Shown one piece after another: positions 11,441 to 25,166 of a DNA stretch of 64,000 nucleotides; position 1 is the stretch's first letter, and every line of letters starts with the position of its first letter. This DNA is from Bombyx mori (lineage: Eukaryota; Arthropoda; Insecta; Lepidoptera; Bombycidae). The notes below the pieces were generated by a model. That model was given only the letters and a program-made list of their open reading frames with translations. It had not been told where the DNA came from and made no database searches. The position numbers were made by a program, and so were the translations under genes. Location of the stretch: NCBI RefSeq assembly GCF_030269925.1, contig NC_085107.1:8122001-8186000 (forward strand). The letters are read 5' to 3'.

Positions 11441-13085
11441 GATAGATAAATAGTTATATTTGCTGAAAGTGCTATTATTAAATACCATTACATACAATAT
11501 AACTGTCTAATGAAAATCTTTGTCAAGGCCAAACCTTAATATTGTAATCACGTTCATTTATTAAGTGTTCTGAATGAATTTCTGAGTTTACATGTTTCTA
11601 ATATTTGATGTATATCAAAAACGTAAAGAATAATATTGACAAGAAAAATGTAAATTTATTCTAAAACTAATTTCAATATTTATGAAAAGAATCTGACTCA
11701 TCCATTGTTAAGATTATTGTGTTGCAATACTGAAATTTATGTTTCATGACATTATAGTCTGATTAAAATTCTATTTTGATGACTTGATTGTGTTTTAAAA
11801 AAATATGCAGTCACACTCTTTCCCTTAAGAATAACAAATGAACACACAAGAAGAAGCTACAGAGGTACTTTCAATTCAGAGATGCTCGAAATGTACAGAG
11901 CTTTCATTAAAAATGTATGTGGCACAACGATTTTCTCTGAGAGAAAACATTTATATACGTCTTGTGACATACCTATAATACATGTGACAGTAATATGTTT
12001 GTTAATATTCATTTTTAGTTCACAAACACTGAGTCACCTGCTGAATTTCTAGGTTTCTTTGCTTAAGTAACACGGAAACCGATTTTTAAAAGAAAGTTAT
12101 AGTGAGTTACAGGGTATTCCGAGATTGGCGGTAAAGAGTAGGGATAAGACCCGGCTATGACAGATTTGTAGATATGACAAAAAAACTTTTTCTCCATTTT
12201 CTATTAAAAAATAATAAAAATATAAACACAGCATTTTTTAATTGTCTACTTGTTTTTTCAAGAAACACTTTTTTAATGGTACTTATTTTCTAATTTTCAA
12301 TTAAATATTATTCATCTATACTCCAAAACCTGTAAGACGTATGAAATATTAAAGAAATGTCAAAAATGTTAGGTAGGAGCGCAAAAACCACATCACTGAA
12401 ACTTAAAGAAGAATGTTTTCCTTCTATTCCTTTTTGTCGCCTAAAAATACAAGTATTACTACTATTTATTTTACTAGCGTATAACTTAGTTCGTTTTAAA
12501 TTATCTAAAATACACAGTCTGCTGGAGACTGCGACCGAAAAGTTCTTATGGACTCTGTCTTAAGGTATTGGTTAAAATCTTACAATTGCTTATTGCTACA
12601 TTCTTTCTAGTGCGGTAAGTAAAACTGGATAACTTAAATAAAATTGGACGACAAATACATGGTTTTTATTATAAACATAGATTGAATACTAAGTATAAAG
12701 TATAATTTCAATATAGAACAAAAGTAAGCCGCCTTTTACGATTCTTATCTATTTGCAAGCTTGTCGTTATTCTAAGAAGAAAATATAATGGTAATGGTAA
12801 AAAATACTTAACTTCAAAACAAACACTTAATGATAATGATAAAAAATACATAACATCAAATACTTTTTTTGAACTCAGTTTGATAACAAATAACAATATG
12901 GAAATATCACTCGTAATTATATATCTAATCTTTATACAGTGTATATTTTGTTAGAATTTAAATTAATCATATAATTGGCTTTTTAAGTTTTGAATAAAAT
13001 ATGAGCAAAATCACTTATAGCTTTTGAGTGGTACGGTTACGGAAACGAATAAACGTCACAATATGACCCATTTTGAAATATAATA
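11441..13085. other. Unassigned AT-rich sequence with a short tandem duplication
   Basis: No gene was recognised. A roughly 42-bp unit is imperfectly duplicated in tandem at 12786-12827 and 12828-12866 (taatggtaatggtaaaaaat / taatgataatgataaaaaat). Confidence 0.5.
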
Positions 13086-13362
13086 ATTGAGGCCGTCAGC
13101 GCAAAAGTGGTCTAAGCTTACCATAGTTAGTATGGAGGCAATTAGGATTGAATTTTCATGAATTTCAATTTGAGTAGGCAAAAAAACAATACGCGTAAAA
13201 ATAATGTTTACAAAGCATCTATTATCAATGGGTGAAACTATGGATAGGCCGGTTTTGCATCACAATTTATTACATTTTAAATAAATTCCAATATTCCAAT
13301 ACATATATGCTTGAATGTAAAAAAAAAGTGGATTACGCCACTTTTGCGCTGACGGCCTCAAT
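13086..13362. mobile_element. MITE with perfect 25-bp terminal inverted repeats and TA duplication
   Basis: The left end starts ATTGAGGCCGTCAGCGCAAA and the right end is its exact reverse complement for 25 bp. Both ends are bordered by TA (13084-13085 and 13363-13364), the duplication made by Tc1/mariner-type transposases. The 277-bp body has no coding capacity, so it is non-autonomous. A diverged, one-ended relative lies at 63605-63812. The perfect repeats suggest recent activity. piggyBac (TTAA) was considered, but the flanks do not fit. Confidence 0.93.
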
Positions 13363-13451
13363 TAAGCACGCTTGTCAACATAAATATATATAATTCAGCC
13401 ACTTAAGTAAATATTAAACCTATTGTATTTCGAGTAAATGCATCGGAAATT

Positions 13452-13745
13452 GGTGCCCCAAGGAATTGTTTGAGATGATTCCGTCATCTCGTTTTTACTA
13501 TGATACAGCTCGCCATGGAAATAGAATTAATGCATACTACCTGAGACCATTGCATTTCTGCACAACAGGATTTCAGAGATTTTTTTAAAAGTACCTTCTG
13601 ACAAAGAATATACATCACTTCACGTTGTTTCCAGAGCTCTATGATTTGTCTAGCCAGGCCGCGAGCTAGCTGTGTCCATGAACAATAGTAACCACTGATC
13701 ACCAGGTAGGCTATACGCTCATGGTACTTACTGCAAAGGAAATCA
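13452..13745 (+). pseudogene. L1Bm-like LINE 3' end, old copy
   Basis: The blocks gaattgtttgagatgattcc, gtcatctcgtttttac, cagctcgcca, gcatactacct, agatttttt, cagagctctatga, agtaaccactgatcaccagg and atacgctc match the 31.2 kb copy in order. Frames are broken throughout. Confidence 0.75.
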
Positions 13746-13820
13746 TATAACAGTCTTCATATAATACAAGTGAGATTTCGACAATATCAAGCATTAAAAT
13801 ATCAAGTGTTACGTACTATA

Positions 13821-14239
13821 TCTATATATTAATACGTGAAGCAAAAACTTTGTATCCCTTTTTACGAAAATTGCGCGGACGGAGGAGTATGAAATTTTCC
13901 ACACTTATAGAGAATATAGAGAAGAAGTGCACAATGCTAATATTTTTTTAAAATAATGCATAAAAGATACATTAAATCAATAAAGAAAACATTACACACA
14001 CTACATACCATGTATTTGTCGCACACACGCATGCATACTATTTATTGTCAAACTTTTGTTCTTGGCGTCTGTTGTCAAATTGAGAATAGATTAAATATTG
14101 TTTGTCTTTGTTAATATTTTTTATAGTGTAGTCTTGGCGAAATTTGTGATTATAGAAATATAAAATATAATCATAATAGTGTACAAACTTACAATTCCAA
14201 TTAATTATAGTCGAATTTCGACTACTGCGGAACCTCTAG
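13821..14239 (+). mobile_element. Non-autonomous Helitron-like element, family H1
   Basis: It begins TCTATATATTAATACGTGAA after a host A. It ends in the palindromic hairpin gtcgaatttcgac, 13 bases of spacer and CTAG, followed by a host T. It is 419 bp with no coding capacity. Close copies on the minus strand are at 29899, 49706 and 60886. Confidence 0.85.
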
Positions 14240-14520
14240 TTCTTACAGATCGCTCTTCCTGTTTAACTTACTTATCTGGTGACTTAGCACTGAACCACTG
14301 ACTTTTATATCACAGGTTTTCCTAGCATAAAATTCAGGGAATATTGTAGTTGTATACGTCATAAAAAATCCATGTATACTATTATACTAGTGTTAAGAAT
14401 TCTTGTACGTGTTTGTTTTTAAGAGGCTTGAATAAAATATTATATTATTAAAAAAAAAAAAATTGAAGTGTTTTCAATTCACGTACAGAAGACGAATCTC
14501 GTAGCCTGCGTTGATCAGAG

Positions 14521-14620
14521 TCCACGGATACCAACCACTATTTCGATACCACCACTTCATTTCGATCGATTGGAATGACGGCTAAGGTCATTCAAACTGG
14601 AAAGCCTTGTTGCTTCTAGG
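14521..14620 (+). repeat. Repeat pair B, copy 2
   Basis: It is the partner of 10424-10516 and shares about 90 bp ending in ttgttgcttctag. Just upstream, 14384-14462 contains an aataaa signal and a long A run (14450-14462), which looks like the 3' end of an unidentified retroposon. Confidence 0.75.
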
Positions 14621-14639
14621 CAGAAATAGTCTAGACAGT

Positions 14640-15716
14640 GGTATCGAAAAGCTCAGAAACAAGCTACGCCAACAATAACATTGATTGTTATCGTTCGTTA
14701 ACTACTTTTATCAATTTCCAAGATGTCGATACCGATTTATCTAGTCGCACATACGTCACAGTTTCGGGTACAAACAGCAACAAAACTTTTTAACGATATC
14801 GTTAAACTCCGAACCGGTCGGTTTACGATACTGCTGTAGGCGATTTAATGCCATCGCTTTATATATTAGAATACTGTTTCAATTGATAGCGTGTACGTGA
14901 GAAGGAATTCAAAGATGACATGCTCCACGAGTTTTGGTGTGTTTTCAGTAATAAACGTTGAGCATGCCAGGTTTTTGTACTGATACTTCTTTAGGTGCGT
15001 CGAGAGTAAAATTTTATTGGCGACAGATTCGTTACGGCTAGAGAGAAAAGATACAATTTAGGAAGAGTGAGAGTGAGAAAATTGACAAAGCGTCTCGCGA
15101 ACTACTCAACCGTGGAGGGAGGCAAAATTAAGAAAACCACGACACTACACACTGCAAAAGAAGTTTCACTTCTTGCACCAAGTTGCACGTGCTCCATTTT
15201 TTAGCTGTAAACGTTACCCGTGATCGAAAAGGAAGGTTTTAAAGAAACATACATAAATATTTGTTTGCCATTTTTATTTCAGATTTTATTATAAAATTTA
15301 AAAATCGGTAAAATGTTTTAAATAACCAGAATAAACAAACAAACTCTTTGGAATTCATTTCGTATCATTAATATTTTAATAGAAACACATTAAGTTACTA
15401 GTGTAAGGTTACGGCACAAGTTCAATGACAGCCCATTGTGTTTGAGCCCTAATAAAGACGAGAATATTTAAAAATGATTACAGAAGTGACTGCCCAAAAC
15501 CTTTAGTTTTTTTAGGAGTAGATGTTATAAACGTGAACAATATCTAACCGCATTTAAAGCTAGTTATACAACTGCGATTCATTGATTCATTCAATGTAAA
15601 TCAATATTTTTATCTGACTAGCATGCGATAAGCACATTCGTTGTGTTATTAAAACCATCAGCGATGCTAAGGATTTAGTTGTTTGATCGGCGGTGTACAA
15701 TGCTAAATTTAGGGAC
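14640..15716. other. Unassigned sequence
   Basis: No gene recognised. The patch at 15000-15200 is less AT-rich than its surroundings and has a short inverted repeat (gaagtttcacttc), but nothing identifies it. Confidence 0.4.
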
Positions 15717-15897
15717 TTTTTTTTTCTACCTTGCTGAGAACCTTAACTAGTAGGTGATCTCACGGGGCTCAAACCTGACGACGTTGCTAAGACGAACCCT
15801 AGCAAGAGCCGTGCTTCGCAGAATCTACCACCGGATCTGAAACGCGACCCACTGAGAAGATCCGGCGAAAACTCAGTGGGCTGTGTCTGAGGGTAGC
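15717..15897 (-). mobile_element. Jockey-like LINE, 3' UTR insertion
   Basis: The minus strand carries the 3' UTR of the family at 8247: the CCCACTGAG/CTCAGTGGG-type stem (slightly altered, as the loop reads gttttcgccggatctt), agattctgcgaagcacggct, gtgagatcacctac and a terminal A run (T run on plus). A 9-bp direct repeat tttagggac borders it at 15708-15716 and 15898-15906, a probable target-site duplication. Only the 3' UTR was copied. Confidence 0.88.
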
Positions 15898-16435
15898 TTT
15901 AGGGACGGCTTTCACTATGTCGATTCAAAGGCAACGCTCAAAGGCATTATTACTTGAAAATCTCCGAATGGCACTTCTGTGTGGGCTATTCTTTGGAAGG
16001 GGCCCACGTGCCCTATCGCTCTGTCGACGGCGCTAAGCACGCTCTCGGTTACGTAATAACAGCATTGATGCCTTAACGGTGAGGAAGTGAGTTCGCTTCC
16101 GCACATACGGACTGAGGTCAGTAAACTACAGCGGTGTTGCAGCTAAGATGAAGTTTCTGTGATATTTCTGCATATTTCTTGCCGACGTCGAGGGTTCTAA
16201 AGTTCTTGTTCGTTTGACTGTTGATATGAACAACTGAGATTTTAATTTGTTATGACATATTATATTGATGTGTGTTATTAATAAGATTAAAGTAAATTTT
16301 CTGAAATTAATTCAGCTCTGAGTATTTTCCCAAAATCTGAAATGAATTGATAGCTATTCTTCAACTCCATCTAATAATATATTTTATTTCATATTTTTTA
16401 AGTTATGAGACGTCGTAAGTTTTCAATACATTTCA

Positions 16436-16680
16436 CTTACTGGTGGTAGGACCTCTTGTGAGTCCGCACGGGTAGGTACCACCGCCCTGCCTATTTCTGC
16501 CGTGAAGCAGTAATGCGTTTCGGTTTGAAGGGTGGGGCAGCCGTTGTAACTATACTGAGACTTAGAACTTATATCTCAAGGTAGGTGGCGCATTTATATT
16601 GTAGATGTCTATGGTCTCCAGTAACCACTTAACACCAGGTGGGCTGTGAGCTCGTCCACCCACCTAGGTAATAAAAAAAA
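16436..16680 (+). mobile_element. Bm1 SINE, 5'-truncated, well preserved
   Basis: It runs from cttactggtggtaggacctc through gtgaagcagtaatgcgtttc and tctcaaggtaggtggc to the 3' tail caccaggtgggctgtgagct and an A run. It lacks the tRNA-like head. Confidence 0.92.
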
Positions 16681-17422
16681 CAATAAAATATGAAAGGCGC
16701 GATGAAGTCACAATTTCCTACATACTTATAAATTTTATGGCAAATACCAGTTTTCTTTTTTTAACTAAAACACTACATTTTTCACTCCCACAAAATCGTT
16801 TTTCTGTTCTGGACCCTCGTATGAACCACCTGCTGAGAGCGTATTGGCTTGACACGTTTCGTCACTCCTTCTATCTGACCACTTTATTTTCTATAAGTTT
16901 GTATTAATTATTACCTCAGTACGCAGTGAATGTAAATGGGATACAAAAACATAGTCTCTGTTACAGACACACGTAAACGACGACTGTGTAAATCAAAATC
17001 AATTAATTAATAATCTGAGAAGTTTACACGAGGTGCGTTTTTCTATTCTAGTGAAGTTTAACTTCTCTCTCAGCGTTTTCGGGGTCAGTAACTCGTGACT
17101 GCATGCGTGGGTTAAATATATGGAATACGTGTGCCCTCAATCTTTGACCATGTATGGCTTCGCGGTCATGTTGCTTTTAACAGCATTTACGATGAGAACG
17201 TCTCAGTTTCAGTTAATAGCTGCAATTCGTCATTTTGTTATAAACTCACTTCTAAGACCCGCGGGTCAGTGACCCTGACCATAATCAGGGTTCGCGGGTT
17301 CGGTTCGCAGTCGGAATCAATGTATTTGTGAAATAACTATTGGCGTTCGAGGCTTTATTCTATCTTTGGGATCTATTACATTATTTTTTGTTTGGATTAT
17401 TCATGTATATACATATATAAAA

Positions 17423-17632
17423 CTAGTCGTAATCGCCCGTTTCGCTGGGCATTTAAAATTAACTTTATTATTTATTGTCATTATTATTAGGGAGTCCAAC
17501 AATCATATAAATATTAGCCTATCCATTAAGTACATGTATTTTCTACATGGATACCAAGTTTCAAGTAAATTGGATGCATGATTCAGTAATTATAACGGAG
17601 CATCCGTAAAAACCACTGTAGATTTATATATC
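17423..17632 (-). mobile_element. Non-autonomous Helitron-like element, family H3
   Basis: On the minus strand the 3' end reads GCCCAGCGAAACGGGC, an inverted-repeat hairpin, then gattacga and CTAG followed by T. The 5' end is eroded near 17632. The body matches 34968-35202 (atgtattttctacatggata, ccaagtttcaagt, catccgtaaaaaccact). Confidence 0.75.
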
Positions 17633-20600
17633 GGCAAGTGGTTGGTCTAAGTTAATTTAATTGGCCTACACCCGGTACGCGGTTAAATTACGATGAACCA
17701 TCGACGAATAAAAACATCAAAACATTTTCACTGTTGCACAGGAAATTAAGCACTTAAGTTCAGAACGTCGACAAATAAACTGTAATGGAATTTCAGGAGG
17801 CCTTGCCGTTACTGGAAGTCGATGCCAATAAAAGAAGCTACTAAGAGTGTCTGAGTTGTGCCAGTAAATTAGATTTAGCAATACCACGTCTTTAAGTAAT
17901 ATAAAATTGTCTTTATTATTTATAGTTATTTGATTACTTGTAGTTGCTTTGTAAATTATCTTAATTTGCTTATATCGCTCAAGAAAAATATATGACTTTA
18001 CGAAGAAATTAGAATTTAAAGATAAGCTCGATGCCTTGACTATTGGTGTACCATTACCTTAATATATCTTGGTGGTTTAAATTATGTGTGTTCTTTTTTT
18101 TAAATAAATAGTCATCCATAATTCTGATTTTCAAACTCCAATCTCTTTAGAAGACTTTCCAATGAACGCTACAAAACTTATTAGTGAATCGCTACAAAAT
18201 GTCGACACGAAGAAACTTATCGCTCACACACAAAGCTCTTGAAGGAAAACTTGATGGTCCATCAGTTCATTTCCTCTACAAAAGCGTCGTTTCCGTTTTC
18301 CTTAGACTACCACTAATCAAGACGACTTCCCTTCACTGCTCATCGGATGCCGCTGCAAAGTGCGAAGCAGAATAATTTCCTTTCAATATCTTGACTATAA
18401 TCTAAGTTGGTCTCCCTTCAGCGTAGTCGTAAAAGTAATAACAATATTACTTTAATAAAATGAAAAACCTGTCCTTTTAATAGTTCTTTGTTACACATAA
18501 TATTCTGACAATCATTACTCATACATAAACAAATTGCTTTATCAAAGCAATGGTATTGAAAATGATAAATAAATAATTCTAAATATTTGTATGTAGCCGG
18601 TGATAAGAAATATTAAAATCAAATGAACTAAAATTGGAAAATTGGAAATTGAAAGGAAATGTCAAATACATTTTTGATTTTTGACTTGTCTTTCAAAACT
18701 AGTATTTTCACCATCTCTTCGTCGACGATATTTCCCTATTAGGAGCGACTTTATTTTATTTTGTTTTCCTTGTAATTATTTGTCGAGGGAATTTCGTCAT
18801 TCTTCATACTGATGCGATACGCAATGAGAACATAATATATAATCATGCCTGATTTCTGGTATCTTTTATTAGTTTACAAGTGGAACACACTAATATTAAT
18901 TGATTTAAATATAAAACAAATAAACATACATAAATACATGCTGTTTCGAATGTAAACTAATATATTAAATACACTGTTACAAAAAAATAAATCCTTTTAC
19001 GTTTTACATTTTACATACACGAATAATGCTTACTTGGACAATTAACCTAATCAATGCAATCTAAATGTTAATTTTATATAATTGAAAATGTACATTGGCG
19101 TAAACAGCGAAAATGAGCTTTACAACCTAGTACACAAAAGCTATGTTTTGCTGCTTCGTTATCGGACTGTGCTTTCTTGTCTGACCTTCAATGCAGGTGA
19201 GTGACCTCCAGACGAAGCCACCTGCTCAGCCTACTTTTTAATAAAACAACCCAAAATGTTTTTTATCATGGCTTCGTCGGGGCTATAAAAAGTTAATTTT
19301 CCGGGAGGATTCATCCGACCGTAAAACAAATCTAGTGTTTCATTATCTCAATGCTATTTGTAGTCCTCTCGAAGTTACTATGAACTAGCTCCAAATAGAT
19401 ATTAGATTCTCGTATTTGGTACACGTGTAGTGGGCTCGTAGAGAAAAGTACGGTCAAGGCTATGTGTAAAATGTTCATGGGTTTCTACTTTAAGTGTAGA
19501 ACAGCCGTAAATACATTATGTTAGCTTTGTTGACATTACATTTCCAATTTCTTTTTTACAATTACATACATAGTTTCGTAAAATTTCAAATATCATGTAT
19601 ATTTGATATCTAAGGTGGTCGCCTATTGAGTACTAGGTTTTATTTACGGCCCCAATTGCATATGATGTTATGTAAGGGTGATGATTAGTGTAATACAAAT
19701 AATATGTATTAAAAAATAAGATTCCTATTTCACATTTCAATATTAACGGCGACATTCGTGTTTGATCTCGTCTATCTAGCCGTAACAAAAATATACTAAT
19801 AACTAGCAATATTAATATTATCGAACACGCTATGTCTATCGATAAATGCACAAAGCTAAGTTATTGATTTAAACCTATTCAGATTGCCGTATTCTTTCTA
19901 ACCGTGGAACCATTACTTTAAACTCCTTTCTAACGTAATTGTTATTGAAAAGTAATATGACAAAATGATATAAATTTATTTAAAAAAAAAGTGTTCGAAA
20001 ATAATAATTTAATTTAATTTTACCTATTACAATATTTTGCTTCAAATGTATATAAGTGTTTTAGAATTAAATGATACAATTTATTGGTTAGATAGTTATT
20101 CACTTCTCAAGTATGCAGTGAAAGTACAACTGCACTATGCATGAGACGTTTCTTTGTTGATTCTTACGAAGTATAAGTAGTTGAACGACTAGGTTCAACT
20201 TGCGCAACGCACTGGATCCACGAACCATTATGATCGCTGCACCTTTGTCTATGACGCGTCATAGTAACTTGATGTTCTGTATGCGTTAAATTGACGATGA
20301 TGACAGATAATATGATGATGCTATATCATCATAAGTGATTATAAAAATTCATTCGTTTCATGTTTTACAAAATAATATTTGTTCATTAGTTTTTAGTATT
20401 CTTATATCGTACGTACATTTGAAACCTGATGATTCAGCCCAATATTTTCTGATGTTTTTAACGAAAAATTGTTCAATCGAAAATGTAGTAAAGAACCTTT
20501 TTTTTATCTCTTATTGTAAAATATGATTATTTTTTGTGTTAGATTGACTTAATGATCTAATGATCTCTTTTGGACTTAGCAAGGAATGTGACTTACATTA

Positions 20601-22932
20601 GCTTTGCTAGATTTTAGGCAAGTCATTTTCTCACTTCTTTTCTTATGTGACATATCTCCATCTTCAAACTCTCAAATGCCATTAATAAGACCTTTGATGG
20701 AGGTATGGGCGATTAAAGCGATCTTAAGATAACAGCTCAAACAGCTGTCATCAAATGTGCGTACAATCTCTATTTATATTGGTTTATGTTTGGATTTACA
20801 TGTGAAATTTGTAATATTCTTAATACTGGAGCTTACAGGAATCTAAGTGTTTCCTAAGCATTTTATTTTCCATTCTCTGACACACATATTTAGTTTTTGG
20901 TTACTACGCTTTGCTGAGTACTCAAGTTTAATATTCATGTATTAGAAAAAAGACAATATATATAATTTTATAATTTTCTTTTTTCCAATGTTTCATATTA
21001 TTTGAATTATAAGAAGTAGGTTATTGGACTAGACTGACGTAACTATCCGTAAACAGTAAATTATCATTATTGATGGATGGGGGAGAGTTGTCGATTGATG
21101 AAAATTTTTACGTAAATTATAAACTAAAATCTTATTAATATTAACATAACAAGAATATTGCTGTATAAAATGACAAACTAAATATTATTATAAATCGGCC
21201 TTATGATTAAATATTTATTGAACCGATGATTAAAATGAATCTCGCTGAAGCACGTTCCGCTTTGCTCCTGTATAGCACTATTAATTAGTTATTAAAAGCG
21301 TTGATTACATTATGAGAAACTTTCAAATTTGCATTTTAATGAGATTGTGGAGTAAACGGTTCTGAGATTTATACCGACTATAGTAGAGTTTCCACTCACA
21401 TTTTTGTTTTAACCTCTTTAGTTTCACGATGCGTTTAAAAGGAAATTAAGGAAAGTTATTAGAATATACATATTATTTTATATACTTACACTTATATTCA
21501 AGCATACGTCGGGAATTGTACTTCTTTCTGAGTGAAAGATAACTAAAGTCTTTACCTGCACTCGCGACAACGCGTATGCAAAACTTAATGATAGTCGGTT
21601 GAATGCTTAAGATATGAAAGCGTAACAAATAAAGCAAACTCACTTTCGCATATTAAGCATAGACAAATAAGATTATTTTTCAATTTATTAGGTTTTATAG
21701 TTACTCTATTTCAACATTACTTGTAAAGGTGTATTAGGGACACATTTTTTTAAAAAAATTGGCCGCATTATTTGATTGGCCCTGGCACACTCATACTTAT
21801 AATATTATATAAGTTCGCAAGGACAATTTAATAAACGAGATCAAAATTAAAAGGTGTAAACTGTTTATTTAGTTTTTATTGCTTTGACGGGTTATCGAAC
21901 ACACCGCTCACCCGGTTTTTAGTGGATCCAATATATCCTGCCAGCAGTAAGTTCGAATACTTATTTCAAAATATTCAGCTAAAATATTCGATTACATAAT
22001 TTACAAACGATTCTTACCCTTTCCTTCATTAATGATATGCATTTAAAATTAGAACGTACCAATAACTCAACTACTTACCGTACTGAACTAAAATGTCTTT
22101 GAATGTACCAAAGTAAAGTTTTCTAAAAGAGCCTTGCCCACGTGACCGTTAAAAGAGCAAAGTAAGAGTCATGTCCAATATTTTCACGGACCATTTACGA
22201 AAATTGCCGGTCGATTCGAATAAGAAAAACGAAAGAAATTCATTTTGATGAAACACCGTCTATTACATAAAATACTTTGTATTTGATTCGATTGAACAGA
22301 TTAAATTGGCCTTTTGTTTGTTAGTTAAGCGGTGTTTTCAAAGTTCCTTTCTCGATGGTCACATAAAAGCGGTTTAAAAAGTTTTTAATTTATTAAAAAA
22401 TAACATAGTAAAAATAACATAAAATACCTTTTGAATGTTCTTAGTATCAAATTAGATGGACATGACATAATTTAAACGTTGTGAAGAATTATGATTCTTA
22501 CCTGGCAACACTAGAATGCCAAAATTAAAACACGATTTTTAGATACGAAAATGTTTCGTAAAACTCCTACACGGGGTATGCTAAATATAGAATATATAAC
22601 GTCTTAAAACAGCCAAGTTGAAGGCCGGCTCTTTTCGGAATTCGTTTTGTATGTGCATACAAAGTGAACATTCACCAAAGATGACAAAACGTTAGATTAT
22701 TATGTGATATTATATTCATAACGTTTTCGCGTCCCTTTTCGCTGGATATTAACTTGAACTGTCATACGGTATATATTATACTCGTTGTTTTTGTTCCATT
22801 ATCAAAACGGTGTAGATCACAAATGACATCTTTTGGTATATCCACAAAATAATATAGCAAAGCGAAGAAAAAAATGTATTTAAGTCACTGCTGTCACACA
22901 CCAATCATGTCTGCAGTTTTAAAGCTAAGATC
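17633..22932. other. Unassigned AT-rich sequence, 5.3 kb
   Basis: No gene, RNA gene or known repeat was recognised in this long stretch. The open frames here (for example 18184-18375 and 19633-19851) have no splice, homology or composition support. It is the longest repeat-poor region left of the NOS1AP exon. Confidence 0.5.
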
Positions 22933-23005
22933 TAAGTTGTTCGCCAGATCATCTCAACGGGTCGCGATTCCTGTCTGATAGTAGATACATCCGCGAAGCA
23001 GTTGC
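22933..23005 (+). mobile_element. Jockey-like LINE 3' UTR remnant
   Basis: gccagatcatctcaacgggt, cgcgattcctg, ggtagta-like and cgcgaagcagt match the 3' UTR block of the 8247 copy with many changes. A short piece at 23166-23206 (gaacgcatgattactttgcg) looks like Bm1 on the minus strand. Confidence 0.5.
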
Positions 23006-23250
23006 CTTTGAGATTTTAGGTGTTCTTTGGAGGCGCTCCAACTGCTGTTCGCAAAACCCTCCTCTCCTGGCTGACTCCGTGTTCATCCACCCGATGATGA
23101 CGAAAAGGCCTTTGAGCCACCAGTTATATACCCATCCTAAGCTGCTTCTTCTTGACGTACCCTTCGAACCTGAACGCATGATTACTTTGCGGCAGTAATA
23201 GGTAAAATGATAAAATGATACTATTCATCCATGCTCATTTTGCTTGCTTA

Positions 23251-23363
23251 GTAGGCAGCGGCTTGGCTCTGCCCCTGGCATTGCTGAAGTCCATGGGCGA
23301 CGATAACCACTCTTCATCAGATGGGCTGTATGCTCTTCTGCGTACAAGGGCAATAAAAAAAAA
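23251..23363 (+). mobile_element. L1Bm/BMC1-like LINE, extreme 3' end
   Basis: It starts gtaggcagcggcttggctct, continues gctgaagtccatgggcgacg, and ends agggcaataaaaaaaaa. Only the last approximately 110 bp were copied. Confidence 0.85.
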
Positions 23364-24959
23364 GCTCGCTTGTAGTATAGCTCATCGCCGTTACTTGAAA
23401 CAAGAATTAGGGGAGACCGGATTATCATAGCGATCCTATGGACTGGTTTATATCAGTTCGTTTTGGTAATACTATTATATTATTTTCCAAAGCAATATAA
23501 AAATAAAAGAAATTACGACAGCAATATCATTTTAAAATGACAACTAAATGTTGGAGTCACCTAGTCTGAGCTTCGAATTAGCGAGAACCGCATCTCTTGA
23601 ACCCATAACAGTATATTAACCCGACATCTTGTAGGGTTTAATGTAATAAAGATTTTAGCTTAGCTCAAATAAATAAAATGCATTTAAACTTGTTCTTGGA
23701 GACAAAATATCATAATAAAATGCTATAAGAAAATGACTAATGTCATCTATGTATATACTTATATATAGGTATATCATATATCATTATGATAGTCATAATT
23801 TCAAGTACACGTAACTATTTTAAAGTAAACCAGACGGGCATACCTTATCCCTTTATGGAAATAAACTATGACATTTGTGAGACAAACCATTACTTATTGA
23901 TAAATTGAGTCCTGATCATTAAAGATAGGTTTAGGACTTAAGCTTAGCACTTAATTGAAAGCAGCATATAAAATTTAGGATAATCAGGCACAAAACATAG
24001 CTTTATAAACCTTTTTCGTATTCTTCAATGGTTATTGAAATTTTAACATATAGTCATAGTCCAGAGCTGTAATTCCAAAATTGAATTGCGCCTTGAAAGT
24101 ATATGGGTCAATTGATTGCCAGATTATAAACCAAACCATCACATAGTTTCTTTCTAAGACGTATAGCTTAGTTTCTATCTCTAGCACATATTGTACTGAT
24201 TGTTTCTTTAGTTCTTGTGGTCAGGGGATTTCTTCCCAACAATCAATTTACTATCGGCTGATAAATCTATTTTAGCTTCCAAACGTCTTCAAGTTGGTCT
24301 GGGCATTTTACACAGCTTTTATCTTTTTTGTTTTCTTATTTTGCACATCTCCGATTACTTATTTTATTAGAATATTCCAACATGATTGGCGTTTTAATTT
24401 GTGAAATTAGTGTCTGTAGAGGCAATGCCTTAAAATGAAAAAAAGACCAAACTTTTTTGAAGATTATTTTAAATGTGGCCAATGTGACTATATTTGTAAT
24501 CTATGAACATTCTTGATAACTATAATCTAGCCTAATACTAGTGCTAATAATATCCTAAAAACCTGTTCCCATATACATTTTAAGAGTTCTTTAAAGCGAT
24601 TATAAAGGGAGTAACTGGGATGAGTGAACTAACTGAAAAATTTTAATGTACTCTTGTAGTTCTTACCATTACACGCACATAGAAAACGCGCGCTCTTTGC
24701 TTTATAATGATCGATTAAGTTAATAAATGGAAAGAGTTCGTAATTATGGTAAATCCACACATCACTTGGTTTGTACCTCTCAAATAATACTAGACGATAA
24801 CGCTCGGAAACTACTCTACCTATTTGTCTCCGTATTCAAACAGTTCACAAACATTTAAGACCATCTATAATTAAGATAATAGATAGGTACACAATAGTAT
24901 TTTGCCATTCTAAATGCTATTTTCCTCCTTATTCAGTCTCTTTATTGCTGAAGGTCGTG
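23364..24959. other. Unassigned AT-rich sequence
   Basis: No gene or repeat recognised. Confidence 0.5.
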
Positions 24960-25166
24960 TCTAGCTTGAAGTGTTGATCACGTCTCAACGTCGATCGTCT
25001 TCGTTGAATGCTTATCCACGTCTTCCTGTCCTCGGCGGTCTTTATAGCCTCGGTTATCGGCATCGGTGAGCATCTTTACTAGATCTGAGCAGCGTGACCA
25101 GCGAGTAGGTGAGCCTTCGCGTGATCTTCTCCCGGCAACTATAGTTACTACCATCGGTTTCTCCAC
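24960..25166 (-). pseudogene. RTE-like LINE C-terminus, frameshifted
   Basis: Minus-strand frames give GRRSREGSPTRWS, then SDLVKMLTDAD, then in the next frame ITEAIKTAEDRKTWISIQRR. This succession (G/R-rich, TRWSDLVK, AEDR..W) is typical of the C-terminus of RTE-clade LINE proteins. At least one frameshift separates the blocks. Confidence 0.65.

Noticed and set aside
22949..23179. 76-codon minus-strand open frame
   Set aside because: One end is antisense Jockey-like 3' UTR (DRNRDPLR); the rest is unsupported.
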